A stretch of DNA of 64,000 nt from CAVXWV01 sp963695415 (GTDB taxonomy: Bacteria; Chloroflexota; Anaerolineae; Anaerolineales; UBA4823). The DNA lies in the NCBI GenBank assembly GCA_963695415.1, contig CAVOGL010000004.1, positions 186,001 to 250,000 of the forward strand, read 5' to 3'. Within the stretch, counting starts at the first letter, position 1. Every line of letters begins with the position of its first letter. Positions 62,409 through 64,000 of the stretch are shown here, piece after piece. Made by a program: the position numbers and the translations under genes. The notes below the pieces were generated by a model. It ran no database searches, was not told the origin of the DNA, and saw only the letters and a program-made list of their open reading frames with translations.

Positions 62409-64000
62409 TCATCATTTTCCGAAAACATCGAGATCTGGTTGTTGCGCGGACTTCTTCTTGGGGTCTGGGTAATACCGTTTTTTGTCTCACTCGTTTTGGT
62501 ACCACTCTTCGAACTGGTTCGCTTCACTGTGGGTTTCGTTTTAGTCTCTCTTCCTGGAGAGGTACTGGTTGACGACGATCCGGAAGTAGATGGCTTCGCT
62601 GGAGAAGATCCCGATGAGGTAGTTTTCGTTTTTCTTGTACTTGTCGACTTCGGCTGATTGGTCTTTTTAACTCCAGCCGAGGAGGATTTTGTCTGTTTAC
62701 CCTTTGATGTGGATCTGGTTCGGCTCGTGCTTTTCTGCGCGGTAGCAGCTGGTGTTGTCATCGTCTTCCTGGAGCGCGGTGGCTTAGTCGGCGGCGTTCT
62801 TTCTGAACTCTCAATCCCCGATTCCCTCGGTGCACTCACTGCTATGATCAGGTCTCCTTCTTTTAATTCTTGTACAACCTTGCCTTGAGCCGCTCGACTC
62901 CGCAGTGGAGCTTCATCAAAACGCATCGGTTTTGCTGCCAGACGATTGAAGTGCAAGGTGACTCGATCTGTGCTCTTCCCAACTGTGACCCCGGCAATTT
63001 TGGCTGTACCGGACATTTTCCAGGCGATTACTCCCTGACCGTATCGTCCCTGCCGGGGGAAATCTTTCACAGCCACACGCTTTGCCGTCCCATTGGAAGC
63101 AACCAGGAGCACTTCCGCACGCTTAGGATCTGGTTTGGAACTGATGTAATCACTGCCCACAATCTCATCTCTGATTTGCAGCTTTACGCCCATAACACCT
63201 GCAGCGACTAATCCCATGGGACGAACCTCATCTTCGTTAAATCTGATTGTCATCCCATTTGAGGTGGCTAACAGCACTTCCTGTGTTCCGTCAGTTATGT
63301 GCAGGTCGAGGATTTCATCATCTTCATTCACCCTTGCCAGGATGAATGTACCTGCGGAAGGTCCTGGTAATTCACTGAGTGGACTTTTCTTAACCATCCC
63401 CATCCTGGAAACGGTCAGGATGAATTTATCCTCAGGTCTTTCTTTCTCGGGTAAGGAGAAAACACCTGAGATCCGGTGGGAATCGTTAAATGGACTCACT
63501 CTCCAGAAGGGGACGCCATCCTGGTCTTGATCCAGTCCCTGTTCAGGGATCGAGTGGACAGCCAGTGCTGCTGCCTCACCACTTTTTTCCACAAGGAATA
63601 AGGTATCGCGTGTGCTTGCTTTCACCAGCCTGACAGGCGCAGATTTACCTGAAATACGCGGCTGTTTCTCGTCGGGAGTCCGGTAAATAAACCCATCCTG
63701 GGTGAGACCAATCCAGATGGATTTTTCTGGCAGCAGGTCGCGTGCTGTGAGAACTGAGCTTTTTGTGGTTCCTGGCATGAGGCTGATAATTTGGGTGCGC
63801 CTTCGGTCACCAAAGGTTCCTTTGATCTCCTGCAGTTCCTGGCTGACAACTTCACGCATTTTCTTTGGGGAACGCAGAAGAGCATTCAATTCTTTGATAA
63901 ATGCCAGCAGTTGTTTATATTCATCTTCAATTTTTTTACGTTCCAGGGCAGCCAGACGTCGTAAAGGCATATCCAAAATCGCCTGTGCCTGAATTTCGCT
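62405..64000 (-). CDS. gyrA: DNA gyrase subunit A-like protein, C-terminal part
   Basis: The gene enters from the right edge; about 531 residues are present. SEIQAQAILDMPLRRLAALE is the conserved end of the breakage-reunion domain, followed by the coiled coil and the beta-pinwheel repeats (VLLATSNGMTIRFNEDEVRP, MGVKLQIRDEIVGSDYISS, VLLVASNGTAKRVAVKDFPR). The GyrA-box region reads QGRYGQG, keeping Q, R, G and G of the Q-x-R-G-G-x-G type. The protein then has a tail of about 130 residues rich in Lys, Ser, Thr and Pro, unlike the acidic tails of many GyrA proteins. Gyrase introduces negative supercoils; ParC is less likely given six-blade-like repeats. Confidence 0.82.
   Translation of the reverse strand, partial: SEIQAQAILDMPLRRLAALERKKIEDEYKQLLAFIKELNALLRSPKKMREVVSQELQEIKGTFGDRRRTQIISLMPGTTKSSVLTARDLLPEKSIWIGLTQDGFIYRTPDEKQPRISGKSAPVRLVKASTRDTLFLVEKSGEAAALAVHSIPEQGLDQDQDGVPFWRVSPFNDSHRISGVFSLPEKERPEDKFILTVSRMGMVKKSPLSELPGPSAGTFILARVNEDDEILDLHITDGTQEVLLATSNGMTIRFNEDEVRPMGLVAAGVMGVKLQIRDEIVGSDYISSKPDPKRAEVLLVASNGTAKRVAVKDFPRQGRYGQGVIAWKMSGTAKIAGVTVGKSTDRVTLHFNRLAAKPMRFDEAPLRSRAAQGKVVQELKEGDLIIAVSAPRESGIESSERTPPTKPPRSRKTMTTPAATAQKSTSRTRSTSKGKQTKSSSAGVKKTNQPKSTSTRKTKTTSSGSSPAKPSTSGSSSTSTSPGRETKTKPTVKRTSSKSGTKTSETKNGITQTPRRSPRNNQISMFSENDD

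Overview
The window reads as chromosomal DNA of a Chloroflexota bacterium, most likely class Anaerolineae. This is inferred, not proven, from Thr/Pro-rich linkers in secreted proteins, lipoprotein-type LCP enzymes beside a LysM protein, an SH3 plus NBR1-Ig-like lipoprotein, a MalT-like LuxR regulator, and DUF2254, DUF6325 and SHOCT genes. No insertion sequence, CRISPR array or phage gene was found.

Layout. (1) 1-28.1 kb, all minus strand, reads from about 28 kb toward 1 and is one tightly packed surface-polysaccharide locus. It holds a DPM1-like transferase, a B12-binding radical SAM protein, an O-antigen ligase-like protein with TPRs, two membrane-anchored BNR-type proteins, an NDP-sugar epimerase, an acyl-adenylate ligase fused to a carrier domain, a NeuD/PglD-like acyltransferase, a Wzm/Wzt ABC exporter, many GT2 and GT4 transferases, a polymerase/ligase, a pyruvyltransferase and two tandem QueC-like PP-loop ATPases. 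(2) 28.4-31.3 kb: a YihY-type membrane protein (plus strand) facing a short-chain dehydrogenase and a URO-D-like protein. (3) 31.3-45.7 kb: an ion/anion transport island with a duplicated SulP - unknown membrane protein - DUF2254 module, MscS, AI-2E, a divergent ClC, a BASS symporter, a coiled-coil membrane protein and a rhodanese. (4) 45.7-48.9 kb: an enoyl-CoA hydratase, a ferredoxin-nitroreductase and a DszB-like desulfinase homologue, with REP-like palindromes. (5) 49-55.6 kb: small envelope/stress proteins (SHOCT, DUF6325, LOR/tubby), an SH3 lipoprotein and a LuxR/MalT regulator. (6) 55.7-56.6 kb: tRNA-fMet, an FtsB/DivIC-like gene and tRNA-Leu with clear promoters. (7) 56.7-62.4 kb, plus strand: a degenerate histidine kinase, a LysM protein and two LCP lipoproteins in one coupled operon, meeting the 3' end of a gyrA-like gene on the minus strand.

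Functionally, region 1 looks like synthesis, export and decoration (acyl, pyruvyl ketal, possibly amide or nitrile) of a cell-surface glycan. Region 7 would attach polymer to the wall. Regions 3-5 look like a membrane and anion stress and organosulfur island.

A general caution: more than 25 apparent single-base frameshifts occur, mostly in otherwise well-conserved genes. I treat most as sequence errors and give merged gene coordinates, noting each break. The best candidates for something new are the tandem QueC-like enzymes, the ligase-carrier/acyltransferase pair, the DszB-like gene with its Fe-S flavoprotein, and the duplicated SulP-membrane protein-DUF2254 module.
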